64,000 nucleotides of DNA from Anolis sagrei (GCF_037176765.1 NC_090023.1:153524663-153588662), one strand, 5' to 3'; shown: positions 45,861 through 57,858, counted from the stretch's first letter. The notes: a model not told the origin generated them from the letters alone. Made by a program: numbers and translations.

Positions 45861-46570
45861 CAGTCGTAAGGCTGAACAGGTCATCGGGTAACACCCTGTG
45901 TCGGATGGGGTTACGCTCCCCCTGAAGACATAGGTTTGCAGCTTGGGTGTGATCCTGGACTCATCGCTGAGCCTGGAACCTCAGGTTTCAGTGGTGACCA
46001 GGGGAGCATTTGCACAGTTAAAGCTTATGCACCAGCTGTGCCCGTACCTTGGGAAGTCTGACTTTGCCACAGTAGTCCACACTCTTGTTACATCCCGTAT
46101 AGACTACTGCAACGCGCTCTACGTGGGGTTGCCTTTGAAGAATGTCTGGAAGCTTCAACTGGTCCAATGGACGGCAGCCAGGTTGCTAACAGGAGCGGCT
46201 CTCAGGGAGCATACAACCCACTTGCTGCGCCAGCTCCACTGGCGGCCGGTTTCCTACCAGGCACAATTCAAAGTGCTGGCTTTAGCCTATAAAGCCCTAA
46301 ATGGTTCAGGCCCAACTTACTTGTCCGAACGCATCTCCCCTTATGAACCATCGAGGACTTTTAGATCGTCTGGGGAGGCCCTGCTCTTGGTCCAGCCTTT
46401 GTCACAAGTATGTCTGGGGGGGGGGGGGATGAGAGACAGGGCCTTCTCAGTGGTGGCCCCTCAGCTATGGAATGCCCTCCTTAGGGAGATCAGATCGGCT
46501 TCTTCACTCCTAACATTTCGGAAAAAAACTCAAGACATGGCTATTCGAGCAAGCATTTGCAAATATTGAG
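45861..46570 (+). mobile_element. L2 LINE C-terminal fragment
   Basis: A 208-codon frame (45943-46569): [79 protein letters not shown]. Contains a run of G at 46418-46428. Confidence 0.87.
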
Positions 46571-46604
46571 TAACGGACATAGGAAACGGAACAACTTCCT
46601 TGCG

Positions 46605-46787
46605 AAGTCGTACTTAGCCATGGTGGTTCATGATCTTGTTACATCCTGAATAGACTACTGCAACACACTCTACGTGGGGCTGCCTTTGAAGACTGTCCGG
46701 AAGCTTCAACTAGTTCAACAGTTGGCAGCCAGGTTGTTCACTGGAGCGACGTACAGGGAACATACAACTCCTTTGTTACGCCAACTC
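46605..46787 (+). mobile_element. L2 LINE fragment
   Basis: ACTACTGCAACACACTCTAC, GTCCGGAAGCTTCAACTAGT. A second, shorter L2 piece abutting a CR1 end. Confidence 0.7.
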
Positions 46788-47000
46788 CATCTGAACATTA
46801 GGAAGAACGTCCTGTGAGAGCTGTTCAGCAGTGGAACTCTTTGTCCCGGAGTTTAGTAGAGGCTCCTTCTTTGGAAACTTTTAAACAGAGGCCGCATGGC
46901 CATCTGTCCGGGGTGCTTTGAATGCAATGTTCCTGCTTCTTGACAGAGGTTGGACTGGATGGCCCATGAGGTCTCTTCCAACTCTATGATTCTATGAAAT
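46788..47000 (+). mobile_element. CR1 LINE 3' end
   Basis: TGAACATTAGGAAGAACGTC, then GGTTGGACTGGATGGCCCAT, ending in ACTCTATGATTCTATGA, the CR1 terminal repeat. Confidence 0.88.
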
Positions 47001-47606
47001 GTATAGCTTGTGAAAGTCCTGAACGTTGGTCAGACTGACCCGATTCTGTTTGAATGTGCACTGCATATTTATAACAATGTCATATCACTTTTAATTTTAA
47101 CCTAAGGGCTTGTCAACACTAACCAAAAACCCCAAATTGGAGCAGAGGTTACTCCTAGATGCTTAATGTGTAGCAGAAGTTGGGGATGAAACTGCATCCC
47201 CGCACTTCAAAGTTGCTGTGGACAGCTAGACCAGTCCCAATTGGAATTGGTCCACTCTCCACATAGGCCAGTGCTATCATCCCCTTTCATTCTGTTCTAT
47301 GAAGCAGGGAAAAGGTGATGGAATTTACCTTTACTGTTGGTTGTTGCCATGACAGCTAGCCACAGAGAGCTTGTGGCCATCATCAGGTGCCTTTGTTGAC
47401 ATCAGCAAAGCACCCACACAACTCAGGGGAAAAGTGGGAGATTGTACTTTCCAGGAATTGTAAGTATGGCCGTGCAAATTCTGGACCAGTAACTCAAAGC
47501 TAATATAAAATCCAAATTAACTGATTTGAATCGGATGATATTTGAATCGGATGACTGGACCAGATTTAAGACTGTGTTGTTTATTTATAAAGCATTCAGC
47601 AATTTA
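47001..47606. other. Spacer between duplication units
   Basis: No feature recognised; the downstream limit of unit B is at 47607. Confidence 0.35.
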
Positions 47607-47645
47607 GGGTGAGGTTGCCTGAGAAATTCACATCTCCCTATAGAC

Positions 47646-47780
47646 CAATGGTTCTCAACCTGTGGGTCACCAGGTGCTTTGGCCTACAACTCCCAGAAAT
47701 CCCAGCCAGTTTACCAGCTGTTAGGATTTCTGGGAGTTGAAGGCCAAAACATCTGGGGACCTACGGGTTGAGAACCACTG
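47646..47780. mobile_element. hAT MITE, 135 bp (unit B only)
   Basis: Near-palindromic, ends CAATGGTTCTCAACCTGTGG and GGGTTGAGAACCACTG, perfect 8-base duplications CTATAGAC (47638-47645, 47781-47788). Unit A has the single unfilled target near 34150. Confidence 0.9.
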
Positions 47781-48313
47781 CTATAGACCATCTCGTTTTT
47801 CAGACATCTGGAGACCATCTTGGTAGTACCCCATACTCTTGGGGAGTTCATTCAGCAGTCATTCAGAGCCAGACATTTAGTGAGGTGGAATCTATTACAT
47901 GGAATACCCCTTACATGTTCAGCATGTCCCAGTTTTTTCTTAGTTTTAGATATGTCAGTATGTGTCTTCATGTTGATTTGGACATATGGTGACCTGGTCC
48001 TACAGTTTTGTTGACAAGATATATTCCAAGTAGATTTACTTTGACCTTTTAGCCTGAGATAATGTGATTTACTAAAGGTCTCTCAGTGGGTTTTCATGAC
48101 TGAGTCATGACTGGGTCTGGTCTCTCAAAACCCTTGTTCCACACTCAAAACACACTGCCATGCTCGCCCTTAGGTACATGTAATTGCAAATTTCCCTTGT
48201 TTAGCCCAAACCCATTTCACAGACCAATTAAAGAGTTTGAGTATTATATATATATATATATCCATTTCATCAATTCACACAACTTTGTATGTATTTGTGT
48301 GTGTGTGTGTTTG

Positions 48314-48332
48314 GATAGATAGATAGATAGAT

Positions 48333-48369
<37 letters not shown>

Positions 48370-48395
48370 GCAGATAGATAGATAACCAGATAGGC

Positions 48396-48453
<58 letters not shown>

Positions 48454-48470
48454 CCAGATAGGTAGATAGA
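48314..48470. repeat. (GATA)n microsatellite
   Basis: About 40 GATA-type units with CAGATAGG interruptions; expanded relative to 34600-34640 in unit A. Confidence 0.95.
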
Positions 48471-49230
48471 TTCCTTCCATGTTCTAGCAAACCTGCTTTC
48501 TCCCAGGCTGGGTCAGGACACATGTCCAGATATTATTGCAAGTTATAAATGATAGCAGGAGCTGTAATTCAACACCAACTTGAGAGTAAAATGTTCTTCA
48601 CCCTCTGCTTTAAGAAACAAAGTGTCTATGAAGACGGTAATTGAAATTCAGTCTGGATGAAGATAGCCTGGTGAAAGCCTGGCATTTGTTGTTCTTCCAT
48701 GTCTTCTAGTCACTTCCAACTACAAATGTATACATTGCATCTCCCCAATAAATTTGAGGTGGACAATCTCTGATATTCTGAATGTTGTGAGGCTGCAAGT
48801 CCAATCAGACCTAGCTAACAATAGAAGATCCTAAGCATTTCGGTTCAACATCTGGAGGGCCATACTTCCTGGGCTGATCTAAAGCCTAACTAAGGGCCAG
48901 ATGGCTGAGCATACTCTCACTATGTCACCACACTTTCAGTCTATGTGGCACAGCTTGTGACCAGGCCTTTTGCTCTAGCAGAGAAGTGGAGAATATGCCT
49001 GCTGCCAGGCTATAGGGACCGTTTTAAGTTCCAAAGTAGGCTTTAATAACCCCTGAACCACAACTTGCAGGTAGAAGTGCTTGGTCTCAATTATTTAATA
49101 TTGGATTTCCTTGAGGCAACTGAAAGCTCACCTCTGTGTTAAGAACTTCAATAAGATTTTTTATATAAGCAAATAACTTCACTTCCCTCACAGCTTCAAA
49201 ATCCAAATGGGACATGTTAAAGGTAGTGTT

Positions 49231-49236
49231 TTTATT
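49231..49236 (-). terminator. Polyadenylation signal, TMEM254 copy 3
   Basis: AATAAA on the minus strand, about 118 nt beyond the stop, at the position homologous to that of copy 2. Confidence 0.6.
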
Positions 49237-49353
49237 CCTGGTAGGAATGAACATGATGTGCTTTGGATGTATTGATTATTGAGGGAGCCAATTATTTTCA
49301 AGCTGAGAACAAGACCAAGACTGTGTTTTTATGTTGTCTTCTACTCGAACTCT

Positions 49354-49471
49354 TCATTTCTTTTTCATTGGTGGTTTGTAAGTCCACAAGAAGACCAGAG
49401 GAATTACTCCATATGCAACTGTATGAGCAAACCACCAAAACTGGGTTGTGTGATCAGTGATGCCTTTCTCC
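49354..49471 (-). CDS. TMEM254: TMEM254 copy 3, exon 4 (shortened C-terminus)
   Basis: 118 nt, acceptor CTCTGCAG, ending TGA. It encodes KEKGITDHTTQFWWFAHTVA, then YGVIPLVFLWTY, then KPPMKKK and stop. Next to copy 2, one extra base in the A-rich run after PPM shifts the frame, so the 10-residue tail NEGFKQKTT-type end is lost and the protein ends in three lysines. The membrane segments are unaffected. AATAAA follows on the minus strand at 49231-49236. Confidence 0.9.
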
Positions 49472-49883
49472 CTGCAGAGAAGAAAGAGACAAATAAATGT
49501 GACACTAGTGAATTACAGAATAATAATCTAGATAAAGAAAGATCTTTGAGGCTCTCTAACTTCCTCCCAAGTAGGCTGCTCACCCTTGCTTCTTTATGTT
49601 CATATCAACATTGTTGTTGTTGCTTTCAAATCATTTCCCTGATATACTTTTCCTTGGGATCAATAGAGTTTACCACTTGCTTCCCACAGACAAATTTGCT
49701 ACATCTACTAACCTGCTTTTTTTTAACCACTTTAGATTGCATGAGAAATCATCTCCCCCATGAATGCACATATAAAATATTTGTATAAAAAAGGAAGTGC
49801 CCTTTCAGGCAAGGCTGTTTATGAGAACTGCAAGAAGTAAAAAGAGACAAAAAACAAAAGGGAAATAAATTAAAATAGCTTAC

Positions 49884-49943
49884 TTGCAAACCTTGAGAAC
49901 AATAAATGCGAACAGAGTATGAAATATCCAGGCTGACACATAC
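49884..49943 (-). CDS. TMEM254: TMEM254 copy 3, exon 3
   Basis: 60 nt, acceptor CTCACAG, donor GTAAGC, coding (with the split codon) WYVSAWIFHTLFAFIVLKVC. Second membrane segment. Only about 410 bases separate it from exon 4, against about 2 kb in copy 2, because copy 2's intron took in two Helitrons. Confidence 0.9.
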
Positions 49944-50293
49944 CTGTGAGTTAAAAAAGAGAAGACCACACTATTAATGAATGGGGTTAGTGAATTACTA
50001 GTTCAGAGCATATACAATAACAATGAGGTCTGAAAAAGAGTCAAATGGCCTAACCCCCAACATCTTATCAGCCTAAAGACATGCTCCTTTCAGTGAGGTG
50101 CAAGTGCTACATTGTTTAAATCAACTTGCCTTCCCTTAGGCCATTTCTACAGTGGCATATAAAATCCGGATTATCTGCTTTAAACTGGATTATATGGCAG
50201 TGTAGACTCATATAATCCAGTTCAAATCAGATAATGTAGATTATCTGCTTTGATAATCTGGATTACATGGCAGCGTAGAAGGTATAGTAAACA

Positions 50294-51340
50294 GTAGGCA
50301 TGGTTAGGTCCAGTCGGAATTCGTTATTTGGAATAAAGTCGGAAAAATTCATTTTTAAAGTGATTTTGAAGTTTTTAAGAGAACCGGAAGTCCCTTTGCC
50401 CTTCCGAAGCTTTTTTGCCATTTTTGTTATGACTCATGAAGTGAGTCAGAAATGATTCAGCTTTTCTCTGCTTCTGGTCCCTGGCCTCGGCTTAAGCCAG
50501 AGAAGCCAGTTTTAAAGCCAGAGAAGTGAGTTATACACCAGAGAAGAATGAATTTGCTCCACTTCTGTCTCAAGCCACAGAAGGAAGCCACTTTTAAAGC
50601 CAAAGAAGCGAGTTATAAACCAGAAAAGCATGAATTTGCTCCACATCTGTCTCAAGCCACAGAAGGAAGCCACTTTTAAAGCCAAAGAAGCAAGTTATAA
50701 ACCAGAGAAGCATCAATTTGCTCCGCTTCTGTCTCATGCCAGAGAAGAAAGCCGGTTTTAAATCCAGAGAAGCGAGTTATAAACCAGAGAAGCATGAATT
50801 TGCTCCGTGTCTGTCTCAAGCCACAGAAGGAAGCCACTTTTAAAGCCAAAGAAGCGAGTTATAAACCAGAGAAGCATCAATTTGCTCCGCTTCTGTCTCA
50901 AGCCAGAGAAGAAAGCCGGTTTTAAATCCAGAGAAGTGAGTTATAAACCAGAGAAGCATGAATTTGCTCCGCGTTTGTCTTAAGCCACAGAAGGAAGCCA
51001 CTTTTAAAGCCAAAGAAGCGAGTTATAAACCAGAGAAGCATGAATTTGCTCCGCTTCTGTCTCAAGCCAGAGAAGAAAGCCAGTTTTAAACCGGAGAAGA
51101 AAGGAATTTCCTCCACTGCTTTTCTCTGCTCCTGGAATAAAACAACTACTTTCAAAGTAAAGACCATGAAACAGGAAAGAATACTTTCAAACCATTAACA
51201 AAATGATTCGGAAGTCTCAGAAGTTTCAAAAAGTTTTGAACTTTTTTTCTGTGAAAATCGGAATTGACTTTAGAATCGAACCACTGGCGCCCACTACATC
51301 CGAAATGAGTTTTGGACCATTTTTAAAAATCAAACAAGCC
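50294..51340. mobile_element. Insert with an 82-bp minisatellite core (unit B only)
   Basis: Flanked by 9-base duplications TAGTAAACA (50285-50293, 51341-51349); the unfilled site is GTATAGTAG near 38330 in unit A. Ends GTAGGCATGGTTAGGTCC and TTTAAAAATCAAACAAGCC. The core at 50530-51104 has seven 82-bp units starting GTTATAAACCAGAGAAGC. Superfamily unassigned. Confidence 0.75.
50530..51104. repeat. 82-bp minisatellite, alternating types
   Basis: Units start at about 50530, 50613, 50694, 50776, 50858, 50940 and 51022. In the later part, units with CACAGAAGGAAGCCACTTTT alternate with units with CAGAGAAGAAAGCCGGTTTT. Confidence 0.9.
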
Positions 51341-51770
51341 TAGTAAACAAAGAGGTGTGACTTGCTTAAGGTCAACCAGTGGGTTGCAATGCTTCAGAGG
51401 ACATTTGAACCCTAGCTTCCCAGAAACGTAACCCAACTCTCCGACCACAATACCATGTATCTGAGGTCAAGGGGGAGGAGCAACACTCAAATGTTTCATA
51501 GAGTAATGATTATTCAGAGATAGTGTGTAATGCATACATCAAACTTTATATGCATTTATTGTGGAGAAAGTAATCAGAACATAAAATCCCCACAGAGTGC
51601 TTTCTGAAATACAAACTGGATGTTGGATTTTGTGAGTTGCAGTCAATAAAAGCACCCCCCTCCCCCAACATACACTTTAAGAACAATCTTAATTTCACAT
51701 TGATAAGGTTCTGGCTTCCCATGTTCATAGTGGTAATGTATCTCAGGCTTTAAAAGAAATTATGTTTGTA

Positions 51771-53199
51771 AAATCTTAAAAGATGATGCTGTCAAGGTGA
51801 TGCATGCCATTTGCCAGCAAATATGGAAAACACAAGAATGGCCATCAGACTGGAAAAAATCAACTTATATCCCCATACCAAAAAAGGGAAATGCGAAAGA
51901 CTGCTCCAACTTCCGTACAGTGGCCCTTATTTCTCATGCCAGTAAGGTAATGCTCAAGATCCTACAAGGAAGACTCCAGCAATACATGGAGAGAGAGTTG
52001 CCAGATGTTCAAGCTGGGTTTAGAAAAGGTAGAGGAACGAGAGACCAGATTACCAATATCCGCTGGATAATGGAGAAAGGCAGGGAGTTTCAGAAAAACA
52101 TCTACTTCTGCTTCATTGACTATTCTAAAGCCTTTGACTGTGTGGATCATAATAAATTGTGGCAAGTTCTTAGTGGGATGGGCATCCCAAGCCACCTTGT
52201 CTCTCTCCTGAGGAATCTGTACAAGGACCAAGTAGCAACAGTCAGAACTGACCATAGAACAACAGACTGGTTCAAGATTGGGAAAGGCGTACGGCAAGGC
52301 TGCATACTCCCACCCAACCTTTTTAACTTGTATGCAGAACACATCATGCGATGTGCGGGGCTGGATGAATGCAAAGCTGGGGTGAAAATTGCTGGAAGAA
52401 ACATTAACAACCTCAGATATGCAAATGACACCACTCTGATGGCCGAAAGCGAGGAGGAGCTGAGGAGCCTTCTAATCAAGGTGAAAGAAGAAAGCGCAAA
52501 AGCTGGGTTGCAGCTAAACGTCAAAAAAACCAAGATTATGGCAACAAGAATGATTGACAACTGGAAAATAGAGGGAGAAAATGTGGAGGCCGTGACAGAT
52601 TTTGTATTTCTAGGTGCAAAGATTACTGCAGATGCAGATTGTAGCCAGGAAATCAGAAGACGCTTACTTCTTGGGAGGAGAGCAATGTCCAATCTCGATA
52701 AAATAGTAAAGAGTAGAGACATCAGACTGGCAACAAAGATCCGCCTAGTCAAAGCCATGGTATTCCCTGTAGTAACCTACGGATGTGAGAGCTGGACCTT
52801 AGGGAAGGCTGAGCGAAGGAAGATCGATGCTTTTGAGCTGTGGTGTTGGAGGAAAGTTCTGAGAGTGCCTTGGACTGCGAGAAGATCCAACCAGTCCATC
52901 CTCCAGGAAATAAAACCCGACAGCTCACTGGAGGGAAAGATACTAGAGACAAAGTTGAAGTACTTTGGCCACATCATGAGGAGACAGGAAAGCCTAGAGA
53001 AGACAATTATGCTGGGGAAAGTGGAAGGCAAAAGGAAGAGGGGCCGACCAAGGGCAAGATGGATGGATGGCATCCTTGAAGTGACTGGACTGACCTTGAG
53101 GGAGCTGGGGGTGGTAACGGCCGACAGGGAGCTCTGGCGTGGGCTGGTCCATGAGGTCACGAAGAGTCAGAGACGACTGAACGAATGAACAACAACAAC
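51771..53199 (+). mobile_element. BovB (RTE-clade) LINE, 463-codon frame
   Basis: The frame 51797-53188 covers RT to the C-terminus: NFRTVALISHASKVMLKILQ, FCFIDYSKAFDCVDHNKLW, GVRQGCILPPNLFNLYAEHI, AGRNINNLRYANDTTLMAES, AMVFPVVTYGCESWTLGKAE, FELWCWRKVLRVPWTARRSN. The YADD box reads YAND, losing a catalytic aspartate, so it cannot reverse-transcribe. The endonuclease is missing (5'-truncated). Tail AACAACAACAAC; 9-base duplication ATGTTTGTA (51762-51770, 53200-53208). Unit B only. Confidence 0.93.
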
Positions 53200-53498
53200 A
53201 TGTTTGTAGACACTATCACTATCCAGCCTTATAGGAAGGAATCTTATCTAGCAACCTGGTGTTTGTCATGCTTTTAAAAACTTCTCTATATTTATCTGAT
53301 TACAGTAGCTTACTCCTAAGTTCCCGAAATCCCTCCTCATGACTAGATTTATCATTTATTGGACTTTACAACTTGCTTTTATGTCACCGATTTGAAAATA
53401 TTTGATTTTCCCAACCCAAAATTTAAGAGCTACATGCACACCTGGGTAACTACAACACAGAACAAGGAAAACACCCTTGGTTCCTGAATTTCGCTTAC

Positions 53499-53602
53499 CA
53501 TAGTCTCAACAGAGAGCTATAATGTTCCAAAAGATACTTTGTTAAAGTGCCGAGTGGTCCCAGCTTGTCAAAGGGGATGGTTTGGGGTGCAAAGAATATC
53601 CA
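53499..53602 (-). CDS. TMEM254: TMEM254 copy 3, exon 2
   Basis: 104 nt, acceptor ACCACAG, donor GTAAGC. It encodes WIFFAPQTIPFDKLGPLGTL then TKYLLEHYSSLLRL. The signature is IPFDKLGPLGT, with tyrosine replaced by phenylalanine. The open frame is undisturbed and no silent differences from copy 2 were found. Confidence 0.92.
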
Positions 53603-54479
53603 CTGTGGTAAAAAGAGGGAAAAGGCACAAATGTTATTATTTGAGAATTACTGTAGACACTTTATCACAGCACTTTACCTGCTGAGTTCACATCACACAA
53701 TAGAAAAAAAAAATCCACCTGATAGTAAACACTAGGCCATCCATAAAAAATGGTTTGAAAGTACTTACAAAACTGGGGGGAGGGGGGCAGTGCTGGCACT
53801 TAGTTTCAAAAGTGTTTCTAAAGTATACTTAGGGAAAAACTTGTTACTATAACGAGAGTAACAAAATTTCATTACTATTTCGTTACAGCAACTGCACATG
53901 CACGTAATTAAATTACTATAATTGGGGAAACTTCAAGGGTTCCTTTCTCCCTCATTTTAAAGCTGCTGGAGTGATACTGGCTACAATGGCAGAACGCATC
54001 TACATTTTCACTTATCCACAAATGTTTGGGAAATTTACAAAATTTTTATAAACATCATTTTTTTTAAAAAAAAAAAAACAACTACAAGAGCTATCTCCTT
54101 GAATTTTATATACAATGCACAAGTTAACCATGCCATCAGAAAGATTAACATATGTACAGATTTTTGGAGATTTTTCAAAGTTTAGACAAAAACAATTTAT
54201 TCTCCCAAAATTCCCAATTCCCTTGGATGGATGTCTGTCTTTATGACACACAACTACAAAACTTCGACTTAGTACAGATTTATACTATTACTCACTTACT
54301 GTAGTCCTCTTTGTAGATTAAGTAATTTTATTTATAATATTAGACTAAATGGCTCTAAATCCACGGGGTTTCTGATGCTGAGCACAGCATTCTGGGAAAT
54401 GTAAGAACGGATGTCAGAGGAAAATATGAAGAGACCATCTTCTCGTGTAAATCTCTACAACCAAATGCAGCTGAGAGGA

Positions 54480-54625
54480 ATTTATTTATATATTTATTTA
54501 CAGTATTTATATTCCGCCCTTCTCACCCCGCCGGGGACTCAGGGCGGTTTACAGTGTACACATATATGGCAAACATTCAATGCCAATTTGACATACAATG
54601 TATACAGACATACACAGAGGCTATT
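54480..54625 (-). mobile_element. L2 LINE 3' end (unit B only)
   Basis: ATTTATATTCCGCCCTTCTC and GGGACTCAGGGCGGTTTACA, inserted a few bases from where the mariner sits in unit A. Confidence 0.75.
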
Positions 54626-54732
54626 TAACTTTTTCTGGCCGCCAGGGGAGCTGTTGCTTTCATTGACCATCTGAGACACTGATGAAGTACTTCCGCATTC
54701 CCCACATGCTTTTGCTGGAGTGCTTTGCTGGA

Positions 54733-54967
54733 GTCTTTTTTATGGCCTCATAAATTAGTTAATTTAGCCTCCCCACACAAGGTGGTACCTAATTTTCCTA
54801 CTTGACAGATGCAACTGTCTTTCAGGTTGCAAAGGTCGACAACAGGCTACACAATTGGTTCAAAGCCGGGCTGGCTTTGAACTCATGACCTTTTGGTCAG
54901 AGTGATCTTAATGCAGCTGACACTCAGCTGACACTCAGCCGACACTCAGCCAGCTGCGCCACAATCC
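54733..54967 (-). mobile_element. tRNA-derived SINE, third family (unit B copy)
   Basis: Homologue of 41024-41259 with the same junctions; shared by the duplication. Confidence 0.65.
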
Positions 54968-55502
54968 CGGAATGATGTGTTTGTTTACATACCACCTACA
55001 CACAAGTCTGAAGGAACAGAAGTAAACCAGAAACTTGTAAGCAGGCTTACACAGCCTGTGTCTCACTCATCTGAATACAGCTCTGGTCTTATATATGGAA
55101 TATCAAATGATATACATGCTCAAGCTTCCTGCTTGGGGATGCAACATATATTAGCATGTAGGTTGTTCAGCCCTCTGCTAATGTTATGCCACTTGTAATA
55201 AAAACACACCAAATTGAGGATGCATATTCTTCTTAAAGGGCATTCTGAGCTGTAGTAGTAGTTGTTGTTGTGATTATGTTGAGTCAATGTCTTTTTCTTG
55301 CAGCCACTTGACTGTGGTTTCAATCTGGAGAAAGACTCCATAGGAGTCACCCTGACTTCCATCCCCATTTGCCTATGGATGAGTATAATTCAATATGTAT
55401 CCTACTGTAGCCCTCCCATTCCTGATCATTCATCTACACTGTGGAATTAATGCAGTTTGTCATCACTTTAACTGCTCTGGCCCAATGCTATGGAGACATG
55501 AT

Positions 55503-56178
55503 GGGAGTGAGAAGATTTCTCTAGCAAAGAATTTTAAGTATGGGTTGTTGTGAGTTTTCCAGGCTGAATTGACATGTTCCAGAAGCATTCTCTCCTGACA
55601 TTTTGCCCATATCTATGGCAGGCATCCTCAGAGGTTGGGGGATCTGTTGGAAACTAGGCAAGTGAGGTTTATATATCTGTGGGATGTCCAGGGTGGGAGA
55701 AAGAACTCGTCTGCTTGAGGCAGGTGTGAATGTTGCAAATGGCCACCTCGATTAGCATTTAATGCAGCTTCAATACCTAGCTGGTTACTGCCTGGGGGAT
55801 CATTTGTTGGGAGGTGTTAGCTGACCCTGATTTATTCCTGTCTGGAATTCCTCTGTTTTTGGGGTTTTGCTCTTTATTTATTGTTTTTAAAATACTGGTA
55901 GACAGATTTAATTCATTTTCATGGTTTCCTCCTTTCTGTTGAAATTATCTACATGCTTGTGGATTTCAGTGGCTTCTCTGTGTAGCCTGACATGGTAGTT
56001 GTTAATCAGCATTTCTGTGTTCTCAAGTAATATGGTGTGTCCAGGTTGGTTCATCAGGTGCTCTGAATTAACCTGGACACAGCATATCAGGACAGAATCC
56101 TTCTGGAGCGTGGCCATACAGCCCAGAAAACTCAGAGCAACCCAGTGATTCTGGCCATGAAAGCCATCAACAACACAG
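55503..56178 (-). mobile_element. Penelope-like element 3' region
   Basis: The minus strand encodes the end of the GIY-YIG protein (MNQPGHTILLENTEML, REATEIHKHVDNFNRKEETM) followed by the terminal sequence used in the satellites. Broken, partial; joined at 56050-56178 to another PLE end (GTGGCCATACAGCCCAGAAA). Confidence 0.75.
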
Positions 56179-56179
56179 T

Positions 56180-56333
56180 TTTAAGTATCTGTTTTGTTGC
56201 TTTATTGTTATTGTTTTAATTGTTTTGATTTGCTTATGAGTTGTGTGTATTGTTATGCTGTTGTTTTATTGAGGGCCTTGGCCTTTGTAAGCCGCATCGA
56301 GTCCTTCGGGAGATGTTAGCAGGGTACAAATAA

Positions 56334-56368
<35 letters not shown>

Positions 56369-56371
56369 GTA
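56180..56371 (+). mobile_element. L2-type LINE 3' end with (AAT)n tail
   Basis: TTGTAAGCCGCATCGAGTCC, GGGTACAAATAAAGTTAATA and a microsatellite tail. Confidence 0.7.
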
Positions 56372-56614
56372 ATAATAATATCTTCTCAAACAGCAAATCC
56401 TTGGATTCTTTGGGATGTAGCCATGACAATTAAAAGTGACAAGGAATTGGTAAAAATATGTAGTTCAAATATTTGGTCAAAGTATGGAGAGGCACAATCT
56501 GCTCAAAATCCAGGCCTTTCACAATCTTTACATGTTATTGGAAGTAAGTACCATTGAACTCAATTGGACTTACTTCCCAGTAGGTGGACAGAAAACAGAA
56601 CTGTGAGTTCTGCA

Positions 56615-57561
56615 TCTATATAAATAAAAATGTAATTTTGTTTATGGGATTAACATAACTCAAAAACCACTGGACGGATTGACACCAAATTTGGACACAA
56701 CACACCTACTACCCCAAGGAATGCCCATCACTAACAAAACATGGATTTTATCATTTGGGAGTTGTAGTTGCTGGGATTTATAGTTCACCTAAAATCAAAG
56801 AGTATTCTGAACTCCACCAACAATGGAATTGAAATGAACTTGGCACACTGGATTCCCATGACCAACAGAAAATACTGGAAGGGGTTGGAGGGCATGGACC
56901 TTGAGTTTGGGAGTTGTAGTTCACCTACATCCGGAGAACACTGTGGACTCAATGATGGATCTGGCACAAATACTCCATATGCCCAAATGTGAACACAGAT
57001 GGAGTTTGGGGAAAATAGACCTTGACATTTGGGAGTTGAAGTTACTGGGATTTATAGTTCACCTACAATCAAAGAGCAATGTGAACACCATCAACGATAA
57101 ATGGGGCCAAACCTCCCACACAGAACCCCCATGACCAACAGAAAACACTGTTTTTTCTGGTGGTCTATGGTGACCCCAAACTCCATCTGTGTTCTGATTC
57201 CCCCTCATGACCCCCAGGTTGAGAAATGCTGTCTTAAGGCCATCCAGTCCAACTCCCTTCACCAGGGGTAGAAAACATAACTAAAGCACTCCTGACAAAG
57301 AGACATCCAGCCTTATACACACACATATATATGTATATATAATATCATAGATTTGAAAGGGAACCCTAAATAAAGACAATAATATGTTGCATGTTCCAGA
57401 GTAGGCAATCTCCACGTCAACACTGACAAAGAAACAGCAAGAAACACTGTTTACCCACAAGCATAAAGAAATTACATATATTAGAAACCAACACTTTCTC
57501 ATTACTTTATTTTCCAGATCACTAGAGTGGGCCACAGCAACGCATGGCAGGGGATGGCTAG
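56615..57561 (+). mobile_element. Non-autonomous Helitron with hAT-derived block
   Basis: Starts TCTATATAAATAAAAATGTA, ends ACGCATGGCAGGGGATGGCTAG-type hairpin end. Interior parallel to 17018-18007, including the hAT-like end CCCAGGTTGAGAAATGCTGT at about 57217. Between A and T. Confidence 0.88.
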
Positions 57562-57740
57562 TAAATGAAATCTTTATGTGTGGATCTGGCTGACTGCCCT
57601 ATGAATATTTAACCAATTTACCATTCAATAAACAGAGAAAGGTAACAACTGTAACATATCATGGTGATGAATGTGTTCATAATGATAGCGATAAATCTAT
57701 ACTGATCGTGTCCTACTGATGAAATTGAATTCAAAGGCAT

Positions 57741-57858
57741 ATACAGTGGTTCTGAAACTTTGTCCCTTCAGGTTTTTGGACTTCAGCTTCCAGAATTCCT
57801 ACCAATGGACAAATTTGCTGAGGATTCTGAGAACTGAAGTCCAAAACAAGTGGATGGC
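57741..57858. mobile_element. Degraded hAT MITE
   Basis: CAGTGGTTCTGAAACTTTGT and TCTGAGAACTGAAGTCCAAA; internal palindromic layout like the 135-bp MITE. A shorter relative is at 58494-58557. Confidence 0.4.

Noticed and set aside
52147-52758. 203-codon minus-strand frame opposite BovB
   Set aside because: Antisense shadow of the BovB coding region; low-complexity Ser/Leu composition.
51797-53188. 463-codon frame as a host gene
   Set aside because: RT motifs and the flanking target duplication make it a BovB LINE. The 353-codon frame at 23769 and the 313-codon frame at 58607 were rejected as genes on the same grounds.
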